Shown here: piece after piece, positions 25,201-35,345 of the stretch
Position numbering within the stretch: position 1 is the first letter of the stretch
How the letters are laid out: every line of letters begins with the position of its first letter
DNA from: Diphasiastrum complanatum
Taxonomy: Eukaryota > Streptophyta > Lycopodiopsida > Lycopodiales > Lycopodiaceae
Assembly: GCA_029204225.1 (NCBI GenBank)
Contig: CM055100.1
Location: 23,815,106 to 23,879,105 of the forward strand
DNA: 64,000 bases
Direction of reading: 5' to 3'
Notes under the pieces: model-generated
What the model saw: the letters and a program-made list of their open reading frames with translations, nothing else
Told to the model about the DNA's origin: nothing
Databases searched by the model: none
Position numbers and translations under genes: made by a program

Positions 25201-28200
25201 TTTTAAGATGTATAAGCTATAGTATGAGGTACTTGCTTGATGATAACGTACTACAGCTACAGGGGCATCTTTTAAGACACCAAGTAACTCTAGCATATCT
25301 TGTATTGATCTTTCCTTTGTGTGTGAGCATTGATATTTTAATACGGCTGTTTTTGGTCCTCACGACCTCATTCAGATGAAGGGGGCTGTTGGTGGCCAAG
25401 CCCTAACAGTTTTATTTGATGACGGTTTCACGCACAATTTTATTAACTCTAGTTTGTTGCAGAAGCTAAAAGTGGAAACAAAGCAAAGTGACTACCGTTA
25501 TACAGTGAAGCTGACAACAAGAGCGGAAAGCCAAGTATGGGACCGGATAGTCCCACATCTGCCTATTCAAGTACAAGCCTATGAAGATAATTTAGACTTT
25601 CAAACTATGAATTTAGATAAAGAAGATGTAATACTTGGTAAGGAATGGTTCTATGAGAGGAATGGGTCGTTGAAGAAAAACCATGTAACGCACAGCTTGT
25701 CGTTCTTACATAACGGCTCACTCATTGAATTGAATGGAAATGTAGACATTTTTTCTCCTTATATGCTTTCTGCTTTGGAAATAGTTAAATGTATGGATGT
25801 TGTTGATTGTAATTCTTATTTATGTTGGTTGAAGGATTTCACTTACCATGAGGAATGCAATTTACAATATTATAACTTCCAAACGGACTTATTGTCTAAC
25901 AACCTAAAACGAGAAAATTCACCAGAAGGTAAAACCTTTAGGAGCCTTAGACAAGAATTTAATGATGTGTTTCCTGAACAACTTCCAGAAGGTCTTCCCC
26001 CCTCTAGGGGAGTCGACCATGGTATTAAACTCATTCCTGGATATCCTTACAGGATGAGTACTACCGAAGAGGCTGAAGCTTATAGACAACTGCAAAACCT
26101 CCTTAAGATGGGCCATGTTAGGCCTAGTAAGTCCCCTTGGGGGGCTCCAGTTATTTTAGTTGATAAAAAAGACGTAGGTACTCGTCTATGTGTGGACTTT
26201 AAAAAACTAAATAAACTAACCATTAAAAACCGTTACCCTTTGCCTCGAATGGATGAACTGGTTGATTGATTACATGGTGCAAAGTACTTCACAGAAATCG
26301 ATTTGAGGTCAGGGTATCATCAATTTCGAATAAAGACTGAGGATGTTGAAAAGACCGGGTTTAGGACTAGGTAAGGCCATTATGAATTTTTGGTTTTACA
26401 TTTTCGATTGATTAATGCTCCCGCAACTTTCCAGCAGATGATGAACGATCTTCGTCCATATCTGGGAAAGTTCATCATAGTTTACTTAGATGATATTCTC
26501 ATCTATAGTAAGACCAAGTCCTTTTTGGGCTTTACGGGAATTTTTCATAGATTTATCATAGGTTATGCAATAATTGCATTGCCTTTGACAAATGTCCTCA
26601 AAGGGGCTAAAAGAACTAGCCGTCACAATAAATTCAGTCCTCCGGTTCCTTGGACTGAAGAGATGAATCGGAGTTTTGAGAACCTCAAATACTGTGTGTC
26701 TACAGCGCCTAATTTACACATAGTGGATCCTAACAAGCCTTATGTACTTGAAACGGATGCCAGTGACTATGCTATAGGTGCAGTCCTATATCAGGATGGT
26801 AGACCGGTTGCTTTTGAAAGCAAGAAGCTAGATCCTACTCAAAGGCGGTATCCCACCTACGACAAGGAGCTTTTTGCTGTCATTCACGCCCTAAAAGTGT
26901 GGAGACATTATTTATATGGCTCCCAATTTACCATAGTAACCGACCAGCGACCATCAAGTGTTAAAGTATATTAACGATGTGGTTGACTTCAAGGTCGTAA
27001 AGCCAGATGGTCAGAGATGCTCCAGGAAATTCATTATGACATGGAGTACCGAAAAGGGACTTCTAATAGTGTCGCGGATGCCTTAAGCCGGATTGAAGAA
27101 TTTAATCAGTTAAGCTTTTCTGAGATCCAATCTGAGTTATATCCTTAGAGATTTGTGTAAGACCGATAGGTATTTCGGTTGTATTTGGCTAGACATCCGG
27201 GCAGGTTCTTCTAGATCTAGTGGTAAACTTGATATGCAGGATTCCAAAATTTCTCCTAAGGACAAGATATTACAGGACTATTCCATTAGGAATGGGTTAC
27301 TTTTTTTGAATGGAAAAGTATGTGTGCCAGAAAATGATGATATAAGGGCCCAACTCCTGCATGAAGGTCATGATACTGAAAGACTTAAGGCAATTGATTT
27401 GTTAATGCCCTTGGAAAAGCTAGCACACTTTGATATTGTGCTATGCAAACGTTGGCATAAACTAGACAGCCAACTATAGGTTTTGTTAACCATGTTTATA
27501 AATTCAAGTATGGGGGTTTGTCCCATAGCTTTACAGATGTGAGGAAGTCGCTAGATGGCCCTCTTGTTTCTACTTTGCAAATAAAGAAACAGCGTTTCCA
27601 GTATTTGTACTTGTGTTTTTTGAGTGTGAATGACTTAGTGGATGAATCTCATGTTTCAAGTTCTAAAAAGGTAGATAGGCAAGTGCAATCTACATCAAAT
27701 GATGCAATCTTCAAAGATAGCATCCACATTTACAATAAATCCTACAGAGCTTCAAACTCTAGATGACTCTATGAGGCAAGAGTTTAAGTTCTCGTTCAGG
27801 AAAACCCAGTCGGGTTACCCCCTAGTAGAAATGTGAAACAAAAGATTGAATTGGCTCCAGGGACAAGACTTATATGTCGACCTCCTTATAGGAAAAGCCT
27901 TAAGGAGGAGGAAGAGGTGAGAAGAATACTCGACGAGTGTCTTTAGTTAGGATACGTTAAGCCCAGCGATTGCTTTGCCAATTTTGTTGGTGAAGAAAAA
28001 AGATGGACCTTTCAGGATGTGTGTAGATTATCGGGCCTTGAATAAGATCACGATAAAGCACAAGTATCCTATGCCGCGAACAGATGATTTGTTGGATGCA
28101 TTGCATGGCGCAAAGGTGTTCATCAAGATCGAAGTCACTAGATGGCCCTCTTGGTTCTGCTTTGCAAATAAAGAAAGAGCGTTTCCAGTATTTGTACTTG

Positions 28201-31200
28201 TGTTTTTTGAGTGTGAATAACTTAGTGGATGAATCTCATGTTTCAAGTTCTGAAACGATAGATAGGCAAGTGCAATCTATATCAAATAATGCAATCTTCA
28301 AAGATAGCATCCACACTTGCATTAGATCCAACTGAGCTTCGAACTCTAGATGACTCTATCAGGCAAAAGTCTAAGTTAGTTCTCGTTCAGGAAAACCAAT
28401 CGGGTTACCCCCTAGTAGAGATGTGGAACACATGATTGAACCGGTTCTAGGGGCAAGACCTATATGTTGACCTCCTTACAGGATGAGCCTCGAGGAGGAA
28501 GAGGTGAGAAGAATACTCGACGAGTGTCTTAGATTAGGATACATTAAGCCCAGCTATTCACCCTTTGCTTCGCCAATTTTGTTGGTGAAGAAAAAAGATG
28601 GACCTTTCAGGATGTGTGTAGATTATCAGGCCTTGAACAAGATCACAACAAAGGACTCAGTATCCTATGCCGCGAATAGATGATCTGTTTGATGCATTGC
28701 ATGTTGTAAAGGTGTTCAGCAAGATCGATCTTAAGCTTGGCTATCATCAGATCCATATCAGGGAGCTTGATGTGCCAAAGACATTCACGCTTTGGCATTA
28801 TGAGTTTTTAGTCATGCCCTTTGGACTAATACACACTCCGTCAATGTTCATGATGCTCATGAATCACATACTCAGAAATCAGAGACTTTAGAGTAGGTTT
28901 GTTGTTAATTTATTGATGACATCCTATTCTACAACACGTCAATTCCATACCACAAGGAGTCTCTAGGAACGATCTTTAGGGCAGTGCAAAACAAGCTAAT
29001 GATAAGAAAACTGAGTTGTGTATGACTCGAGTGGCTTACCTCGGTCACATAGTGACGATAGAGGGAATTGTTGTAGACCCAGCTAAGGTGGCTATAACAT
29101 TGAATTGGCCTTGGCCAGCTAATATTTGTCAGCTACGTCATTCTTGGGTTTTGCATTTTTTTATCGCAGATTCATTGAGAACTACAACTGGCTAGGACAA
29201 ACCAGTTATGTGGAATCGATTACACCCTAGTCAAGAAACTTAAACTACCAAAAACACCTAGCCAGCATAAGTATGTCATTTCTTTGGCTAAGGTTCAAGA
29301 TAAGAAAGCGTGAGAAACAATGGTTAGCAGTTTAGGTTTGGAAATTCAAGCCTATCAGGATCACCTTAATTTTCAGATCATGAACTTGAACCATACTAAA
29401 CTAGTTCTAGGGAGAGATTGGCTTTACAGTTTGGGCCCCACTCTCCAAAGAAATTACCAAGAGAATACCCTCAGTTTCCATTTGAACGGTCGGGAGGTTC
29501 AGTTGCGAAACATAGAGTTCCAAACAATCCTCTGTTGTGCAACTAAGAGCTTCTTCTGCTTATGTAAGACAATCAGCATGAGGTACTTTTCTGTGACTTT
29601 AATGACTCTGATTCCAGTAATGTGTATCATAGAGGTAAAGATTTGGATGTTTGATAAACTGAATTTAATGATTTTTTTCTTGATGATCTGCCTAATGGTT
29701 TGCCACCTAGTAGAGAAGTAGATCATGCTATTAATTTAGTACCTGGTACAGCACCAATAGCCAAGCCACCCTAGGTTAGCCGATCAAAAGGCAAGAAAAT
29801 AACTAAACAATTAATTGAATATCTAGATAAGGGACAAATTCTACCAAGTAGTTCACCTTGGGCATAACTAGCCTACTAGTTTTGAAAAAGGAAGGGTCTA
29901 TGCACTTATGTGTAGACTAAAGTCACAATTAAGAATAGGTACCCTATGCCTCGGGTAGACAAGTTATTTGATCAACTCAACGGCACAAGATACTTTCGTA
30001 AGATAGATTTAAGGTCGGGATATCATCAGGTCCGTATCGAAGCGGAAGATGTCTCGAAAACAGCTTTCAGATCCCCTCACGGTCATTATGAGTTTAAGGT
30101 GATGTTGTTTGGGCTCACCAATGCTCCGTCAACTTTTATGACCATGATGAACAGTGTTCTTCGGGCATATTTAGGAAAATTTGTCGTAGTCTTTTTGAAT
30201 GATATTTTAGTTTACAGTAAAACTAAAAAAGAGCATTTGGCTCACCTCATAAAGGTGTTCCGTTTGCTTAGAAAGCATAAGTTATTCGCAAAGAAACCTA
30301 AATGTAAAATCTTTACCGAAGAAATAGCGTATTTGGGGCATATCATTTCAAAGGATGGGATTAAAATGGATCCAAATAAAATCAAGGGCATTTTCTTGGT
30401 CTTTCGGGATATAATCGACGATTTGTCAAGGACTATGCTCAAATAGCAAATCCCATGGCAAATCTTGTCCATCCAGTTTTCCATGTTAGCCAGTTGTGAA
30501 GGGCTTTAACTGGATCAGATAATCTAGTATGGGATAGTGTTTTAGCTACGCCTGTGGATTTCTAGCAACTTCCATATGGGCCAGAAAGCATTCTTGATTC
30601 TAGAGATGCAGACACGTCATCTCTATATTAAGAATATTTAGTTAAGTGGAAGGATCAGCCTGTTGAGAATGCCACTTGGGAAAGAGACAACATACTTCGT
30701 CAACTATAGCTAGATTTTTTCTTAAAAGACCAAGACACCTCTTAAGGGGGAGGGAGTGTTACAAGAACGTCACCAATCGCACCTACCAGCATGTTGCATT
30801 ACTAGGTGCAACTAACAACCATAGGGAAAAGGACGGTGTGAGTCAGAGGCATGTGTGCATACCAGGCAGTAGGTATGTGGGCCAACATTGTCCAATCAGT
30901 CACATGCATGTTAGTTTGGAGTCATGCAATCTTACAATAATTGACTAGGACTCCTCGTGCAATAGTAAACCATGCCTGCAGCATGAACGGTGAGTGTCAT
31001 TAGATATCGCATGCAAACCTACACTAGGCTAGGAGGGGCATTCTATGAAACAATCCATTGGCTGGGTGGTACAAGCTAGCTTTGCCTTTCTGTGGTTATG
31101 TTATTCCTAAAATAGCGACAATTGTTATAGAGACCAGTTTCGATAACAAGATCCTCAACCTCGGAGTACTTCCTTTTTCTCTAGCTAGACCATACACTGA

Positions 31201-31637
31201 TTCAGAGGACGACACCACCATCCCATCTCGTGACAGTCAACGAGATCAGCGACAATGCACATCTACAAGACAAACGCTTCAACATAGAGAGATCCGGCCT
31301 TGGAGGTTTCAGGCTAGATGACCGTGTAGATTGTTATCTTATAAAATGACGTCAGCCTCAACTGTACATCTATACATGTTACATCTATATTGACATTTTT
31401 CAGCAGTTCTGATTGTTGTACATGATACTCTAGCATGTGACCTGCTTAGCAGCTTGATTTATACTTTACCTTTTGATAAGTGCTGTGATTGGTTTCTTTA
31501 GTTTTTGTAATCATTTTGGTTAGCGACTTATTTGCTAGTTTGAAGACATATTTATGCTCCCTTAGATAATATCATACTTGAGATGTACTCAGTGATCACA
31601 TTGGTTTTAAGTACCTTTTGGTACCTAAAAGACATTA

Positions 31638-31700
<63 letters not shown>

Positions 31701-33021
31701 AAAAGGGGATGCCAGTGATGGTGCTACTCCATCACGGATCTCATTGTTGAAATGCTTATTTTACCCCTTTAGGCTTTGTACTATTGTAACTTGTAAGCTG
31801 TGCATATGCAATGGGGTACAAATTAAATACATTGTAAAATCAGTTCTAACATTTTATCTTTTTTTACACGCAACATCTGCCCACAAGGTGCATGTAAAAA
31901 AAAAATTATAGCAAAAAAAAAAGAAAAAAAATGTAAAAACAGATTTCACACCGAGGAAGGATACCTCCTTGGGCTCCCACCCTCAAGCGGACACCGTTCC
32001 TAAACAGAATGCCCTCGAAGGCCCCACCCCCCCCCCACTTTCAATAATGAGCTTAGCATAATATACTACCTTTTACAAACTTGTGCACATCATATTCAAC
32101 TTCAAAAATTAATTATAATAAGTGTTTCAACTTGGTGAATGCTAGGTGGTGCACTAACCTGCAAAATTGGAAATAGTGCATTTTGTAGTCCTCTATTTGT
32201 GGCTTCATTCCTGTGCTTTCTATTCAAACGGCAAATATCATGCACAACGTGGGAAAATGCCAACTTCCTAACAACTCTATCTCCCGTGAGTTGAAGTTCC
32301 ATAAGCACAGGCAAGATTTCGATAAGCTCGATCATCTGTATTACATGGCAATCACAAAGATGAGTAAGCATTTTACATTCGTTGTGGCATTGCAAACATC
32401 GCTAAAAGCTAATAGCATCAATGGCAAACAAAAAGAGATCTCAAACGTAAACTTCCATTCGTTATCAACAATAGCTTGCATAGTGTAGATGGCTCACATA
32501 TGATTTGCTGCTAAACCATAATTGACAATTAGTGAAAGATTTTATCATACGGATTTCAGGATAAGAAATAAGTTACCTCATCTCCAATCAGCAAGTTGCA
32601 TTTTATCAAACAAATATTAAAATACGTCTAAAAAGAAGAAAACCTGGCGATTTCGAAGGAGAATAAGGGCCTGTGTAAGATGGCGGCGCAGGAAAGCTGG
32701 TAGAGAATGGCCTTGAGATTTCAAAAGACCTAACAACTGCTTGGGAAATTGAGACAGATGCTGAGGATAAGAAGGCGTCACGTGTGCCAAGAACATAGCC
32801 ATATCTGCCAGCTCCTTGGCAGCGGTGGGATCGTAACTAGAGATGGCGGATGTGCCTGCTGTAGTTTGAAAGGGCGATTGAACAGAGAACACAGCGATGC
32901 AGGCATGGAAGTGGCGGAATTGTAGGAGTAGCTCCTCTTCATAACCGCCGGGATCCTGCTTCATCCGCCCCTGCAGCGCCAGCAAGTCCATCCTGCTCTG
33001 CTCTTTTCCTACATTGTCCAT
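15965..33021 (-). CDS. SDA1: SDA1 homolog, 60S ribosome biogenesis factor (15 exons)
   Basis: SDA1 is a nuclear/nucleolar protein needed for 60S subunit maturation and export; in yeast it also affects actin organisation and G1 passage. Exons (minus strand, transcript order): 32644-33021, 32159-32335, 24900-25024, 20113-20254, 19472-19621, 19228-19281, 18984-19079, 18732-18791, 18563-18637, 18190-18243, 17460-17561, 16727-17356, 16482-16616, 16269-16376, 15965-16117. Every junction is GT-AG and in frame. The total is 2439 nt, or 812 residues plus stop, normal for plant SDA1. Family landmarks are the N-terminal helical repeat region ('LLRKTL'-like '[14 protein letters not shown]'), an acidic insert in exon 4, '[14 protein letters not shown]', '[19 protein letters not shown]', a long acidic exon 12, and a basic C-terminus ending '[10 protein letters not shown]'. 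The start is the first ATG ('[14 protein letters not shown]'), close to the family start. No defect is seen. Confidence 0.95.
17640..17850. repeat. dispersed repeat, copy A (SDA1 intron 10)
   Basis: Resembles 21365-21600 in the same orientation. Shared blocks include 'tctaggata.taccaaaca', 'atggagtcca', and 'ttagctttcatac.tttgtac'. No coding potential or termini were recognised, so it is an unclassified non-autonomous repeat. Confidence 0.55.
18840..18894 (-). pseudogene. degenerate duplicate of SDA1 exon 8 (pseudo-exon)
   Basis: This 55-bp segment in intron 7 resembles exon 8 plus its acceptor (18748-18803) at most positions, in the same orientation and about 92 bp away. The acceptor AG and the first codons (Pro-His) remain, but the frame meets TGA at the fourth codon. 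It is a local tandem duplication of part of an exon that has decayed. Confidence 0.7.
19139..19222. repeat. compound (TG)30(AG)12 microsatellite in SDA1 intron 6
   Basis: (TG)30 at 19139-19198 followed by (AG)12 at 19199-19222. It ends six bases from exon 6 (boundary 19228), so in the transcript the intron begins GTTTTC and runs straight into (TC)n(AC)n. Confidence 0.95.
21365..21600. repeat. dispersed repeat, copy B (SDA1 intron 3)
   Basis: Second copy of the repeat at 17640-17850, with several indels between them, so the copies are old. Confidence 0.55.
23187..23641 (-). mobile_element. solo LTR with GCATC target duplication
   Basis: 455 bp; on the minus strand it runs from TGTTAGAAG to TTCCTACA. 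The five bases GCATC flank it at both ends (23182-23186 and 23642-23646). A TATA-like TATTTATAT near 23352-23360 and a downstream CT-rich leader give a usual LTR layout. It is the product of LTR-LTR recombination of an element inserted in intron 3. No internal sequence or PBS remains. Confidence 0.85.
25376..27480 (+). pseudogene. Gypsy relic A: protease, RT, RNase H
   Basis: The frame 25376-26269 reads an aspartic protease remnant ([11 protein letters not shown], canonical D-S-G), then RT fingers ('[15 protein letters not shown]', '[10 protein letters not shown]', stop). RT resumes '[16 protein letters not shown]', and 26390-26974 gives '[11 protein letters not shown]'. From there it jumps directly to '[12 protein letters not shown]' and RNase H ('[18 protein letters not shown]'). 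The RT thumb/connection, over 100 residues, is deleted at about 26520. 27000-27480 has decayed RNase H end and integrase zinc-region sequence. Several stops make it dead. Confidence 0.85.
27544..28728 (+). repeat. tandem duplication (~590-600 bp unit) of a Gypsy pol piece
   Basis: Unit 1 is about 27544-28130, unit 2 about 28131-28728. Both run from 'ctagatggccctcttg' through a common non-coding stretch into the RT start ('[22 protein letters not shown]', 'YPMPR'). The units differ by substitutions and small indels. Confidence 0.75.
28483..29260 (+). pseudogene. Gypsy relic B: RT
   Basis: Frames give RT '[23 protein letters not shown]', '[14 protein letters not shown]', '[16 protein letters not shown]', then across a stop and shift '[10 protein letters not shown]' (F-I-D-D in place of Y/F-x-D-D) and 'AYLGHIVT'. 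A further Gypsy fragment follows at 29320. Confidence 0.75.
29320..30755 (+). pseudogene. Gypsy (chromovirus) relic C: protease end, RT, chromodomain
   Basis: The frame 29320-29721 is the protease tail ('[14 protein letters not shown]'). The frame 29946-30446 is a well-preserved RT block ('[16 protein letters not shown]', '[12 protein letters not shown]', '[14 protein letters not shown]') whose catalytic box reads F-L-N-D, one aspartate replaced by asparagine. After a large deletion, 30470-30720 reads the integrase tail 'HPVFHVSQL' and a chromodomain-like '[19 protein letters not shown]'. A polypurine tract (30742-30756) closes the body. The chromodomain places it among chromoviral Gypsy elements. 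Confidence 0.8.
30757..31851 (+). repeat. Gypsy 3' LTR
   Basis: Begins TGTTACAAGAAC immediately after the polypurine tract and is placed to end at TTCTAACA (31851), giving TGTTA/TAACA ends. It contains the (TC)n tract. The right boundary is inferred, and no second LTR is present. Confidence 0.55.
31641..31696. repeat. (TC)28 microsatellite
   Basis: Perfect dinucleotide run inside the Gypsy LTR, in SDA1 intron 2. Confidence 0.95.
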
Positions 33022-33230
33022 GCCTACTCCTTCGTGCTGAGATTCACCTCCAACGCCTCACAGCAAAATCAAAACCCTAGACGCAGCAAAACCACATCGA
33101 CTCATCAAATGTATCAGCCGAATCGACACTAAAACCCTCTTTATCTCTCTCTCTCTCCCCTTTTCCTGACTGTATCTGGGCTGAGTTTTTGTCCAATGCT
33201 TCAACCCTAAAACTGAAAAAACCCTAAATC
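33022..33230 (-). promoter_or_regulatory. SDA1 5' leader/proximal promoter with telobox and site II motifs
   Basis: AAACCCTA-type telobox cores occur on the plus strand at about 33071-33080, 33203-33212 and 33219-33229, and a TGGGCT site II core near 33177. This pairing is characteristic of plant ribosomal-protein and ribosome-biogenesis promoters. The transcription start is not located. Confidence 0.5.
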
Positions 33231-33782
33231 ACAAAGATCAGTATGGCGATCTAGTGACTTGCAAAATAATCAAACATAGAAACTAAGCGACACACAACGA
33301 AGGCACGATGGATTTGCAAAACACTGATTTCAAACCTTGAAACACAAAGAATTGATACACACAAGATTAATCCCATTTGCGAGCAAAGAAGGCAGCAAAC
33401 AATGTTCAGCTACCGAAACAGAACATCTACACAGCTCTCTGTGTTCTGACAGGAAGACCTGCACGGAAAGTGCAGTGCTCCGGAACAGGTAGCGAAATCT
33501 CTTACAAATTGCAACAAAAACTCACCAAAACCATTGATTGCTGCTCAAAAATAGGGAATCGAGGTATAGCTGTTCGTGCAAAATTGAAAACACGATGTAA
33601 ATATGTGGATCGTTGTTCACACAAAACAGAAAGCCGAGGAATCTGAGCCAACTGCAAGCACGTTGAAAACTGCACGATCCCTAACCCTGATTCAATACAG
33701 AGACAGCCCAGCCCCTCTCACCATCAGAGCATGCATTATCCCTCAGTCTCATTGATCTCTTTAATCCCCACTTCTCCCCCAC

Positions 33783-33880
33783 TTTAGGGTTTAGGGTTTT
33801 TCACCCATTTTCCCTTTCATTCTTTTTTCCCTAGGTCCCCTTATAAAACTCTCCCAAAACCAGATTCCAATTTAGGGTTT
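33783..33880 (-). promoter_or_regulatory. distal teloboxes upstream of SDA1
   Basis: Two fused telobox copies (minus-strand AAACCCTAAACCCTAAA) at 33783-33799 and one at 33871-33880. TGGGCC (34172-34177) and AGCCCA (34140-34145) site II cores lie further out. A TATAAAA at about 33842 on the plus strand could also serve divergent transcription. Confidence 0.45.
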
Positions 33881-34372
33881 ATCACCACATCCAATTGCTT
33901 GGTGTATTTCTAATAAATAATTCCGATTTCTTTGAAGACTTTGTTTATTAGCTTTGTCGCATTAGAGTTAAGTTATTTTGTGGATTGCTAAAGTTTGAGG
34001 TGTCGCTCCTAGGTGAGTTTGAGCATTGAATGATTTTTATTTTTTTAATAAAATGTAATATTTGGTTTTATTTCGATTTTGTAACGATTTGAATGCCTAG
34101 AATAAGTCAAAGGTTGTTGTGATTGTCTCACAAATGCAAAGCCCACAATGTGTAAATTATTGATTGGTAACTGGGCCAAAGGGCACCTCCCATTATCCAA
34201 CTTTGGGTTTTTATGAAATGATGAGGTGGACCAATCAAAATGCACTTTCTTTTTTTCTCTTTCACCATTTTCCTCGCCTGAGTAAGAATTCCGTCTAATC
34301 TCCATTCAATATGAGTTAATTTTAGAGCCCTCAAAACCGTAATCACAACAGCCTATTTTCTAACCTCTTATA

Positions 34373-35345
34373 TTGGATTGTTTTCTCCACAAATCTATAT
34401 GCATCCAACTATCTTTTCCTCGACCACACCTTTATGCCCGCATTCCTAAGGCCCTTCGCCTTGACGTTCAAAGAGCTCTTCGACTACCTTTGACCCGTTT
34501 AGCTACCAACCCTTCTAATATCGCGGCTTGGCATATTTTTTTTGCTCTTTCACCTTTCGTGTTTGCTCCAAGAGGTGGTGAAGCAGGTCATCGAGAAACA
34601 CGTAATAGAATTTGGCGTTTCATGTTTGTTCAAGATCCATTATGGAATGTATTGAAGAAATATCTTTTCTTTGATGTGTTGCTGATCCGATTGTTCACGA
34701 GGATGCCTCACATTTGAGGGGGGGATATGTAATACCATATTACATGCCTGTTTTTATTGAAGTACTAATTGATGATGTAAAAAACTCCAATTAACCTACT
34801 CAAGTGATGAAGATAATCATTGAATATGAAGAAATATCTAATGGACCCGACAATGACAACTTATACAAAGATATATTGAAGACAAAGAGGCCTAAATAAA
34901 TGTTACTAAAGGAAGGACTATATTCCGAAGGGCAAATATGGAAGAACACAAACCTGTCAGGTATTTGGGAAAATTTGCAAGAGGAACTTTTTGTTCGTTG
35001 CAATGCACTTGCAGCAAAACGGGAGTTTAATTCAGACTCCGACTTGGGTTCCATTCCTATTCATAGTCGTCTACGTCGTCGTATTTTGCTTGGACAAGCT
35101 GGTGAATTTTCTCGGGCTGCACATGCTCTTGCTCCATTAATTTCGGCAACACCTTCTTCTACAGCTATTCAAGCATTGGAACAACTTCATCCCCATGCTA
35201 GTGATACTCTTCCTTTATTTCTGGAAGACTTTCAGCCTGACCCCGATCTTCAACTCGCAGAAGCTCATTTTATGAAAGCTTTTTTGCGTAGTCTTCGCCT
35301 ATCAGCCGGTGGACCTTCAGGAATGGTTTTTGAAGGTCGACTTTG
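34373..35345 (+). pseudogene. non-LTR-type reverse transcriptase fragment (pre-RT region)
   Basis: Two frames, 34373-34717 and 34900-35345, read 'RIPKALRLDVQRAL...AWHIFFALSPFVFAPRGG' and 'SRAAHALAPLISATPSSTAIQALEQLHPHA...SLRLSAGGPSGM'. The order (pre-RT helix, a 'lf.lp..vlapp.rGG' block, 'L..LHP', then 'aGGPSGl') is that seen immediately N-terminal to the RT fingers of some LINE-like elements. The frame is interrupted by about 180 bp at 34718-34899, which has a PPT-like G run (34716-34726). It is cut at 35345 by a minus-strand Copia fragment, so no catalytic RT motif remains. Confidence 0.5.

Larger units (their letters stand above)
25025..32158 (-). other. SDA1 intron 2 (7.1 kb), filled by Gypsy fragments
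   Basis: Lies between exon 2 (ends '...LFPILQ') and exon 3 (starts '[10 protein letters not shown]'). About 25330-31851 is opposite-strand Gypsy-derived sequence. The remaining flanks are AT-rich with a poly-C/poly-A rich patch near 31890-32040. Confidence 0.85.

Noticed and set aside
30757-31851. Solo LTR
   Set aside because: A polypurine tract and chromodomain sequence sit directly before it, so it is better read as the 3' LTR of the Gypsy relic. The flanking bases do not match as a target duplication.
34718-34899. Complete small LTR insertion within the LINE-like frame
   Set aside because: There is a G-run and a TATGTAATACC start, but no matching end or target duplication; only a short shared 'tgaagaaatatct' was seen on both sides.
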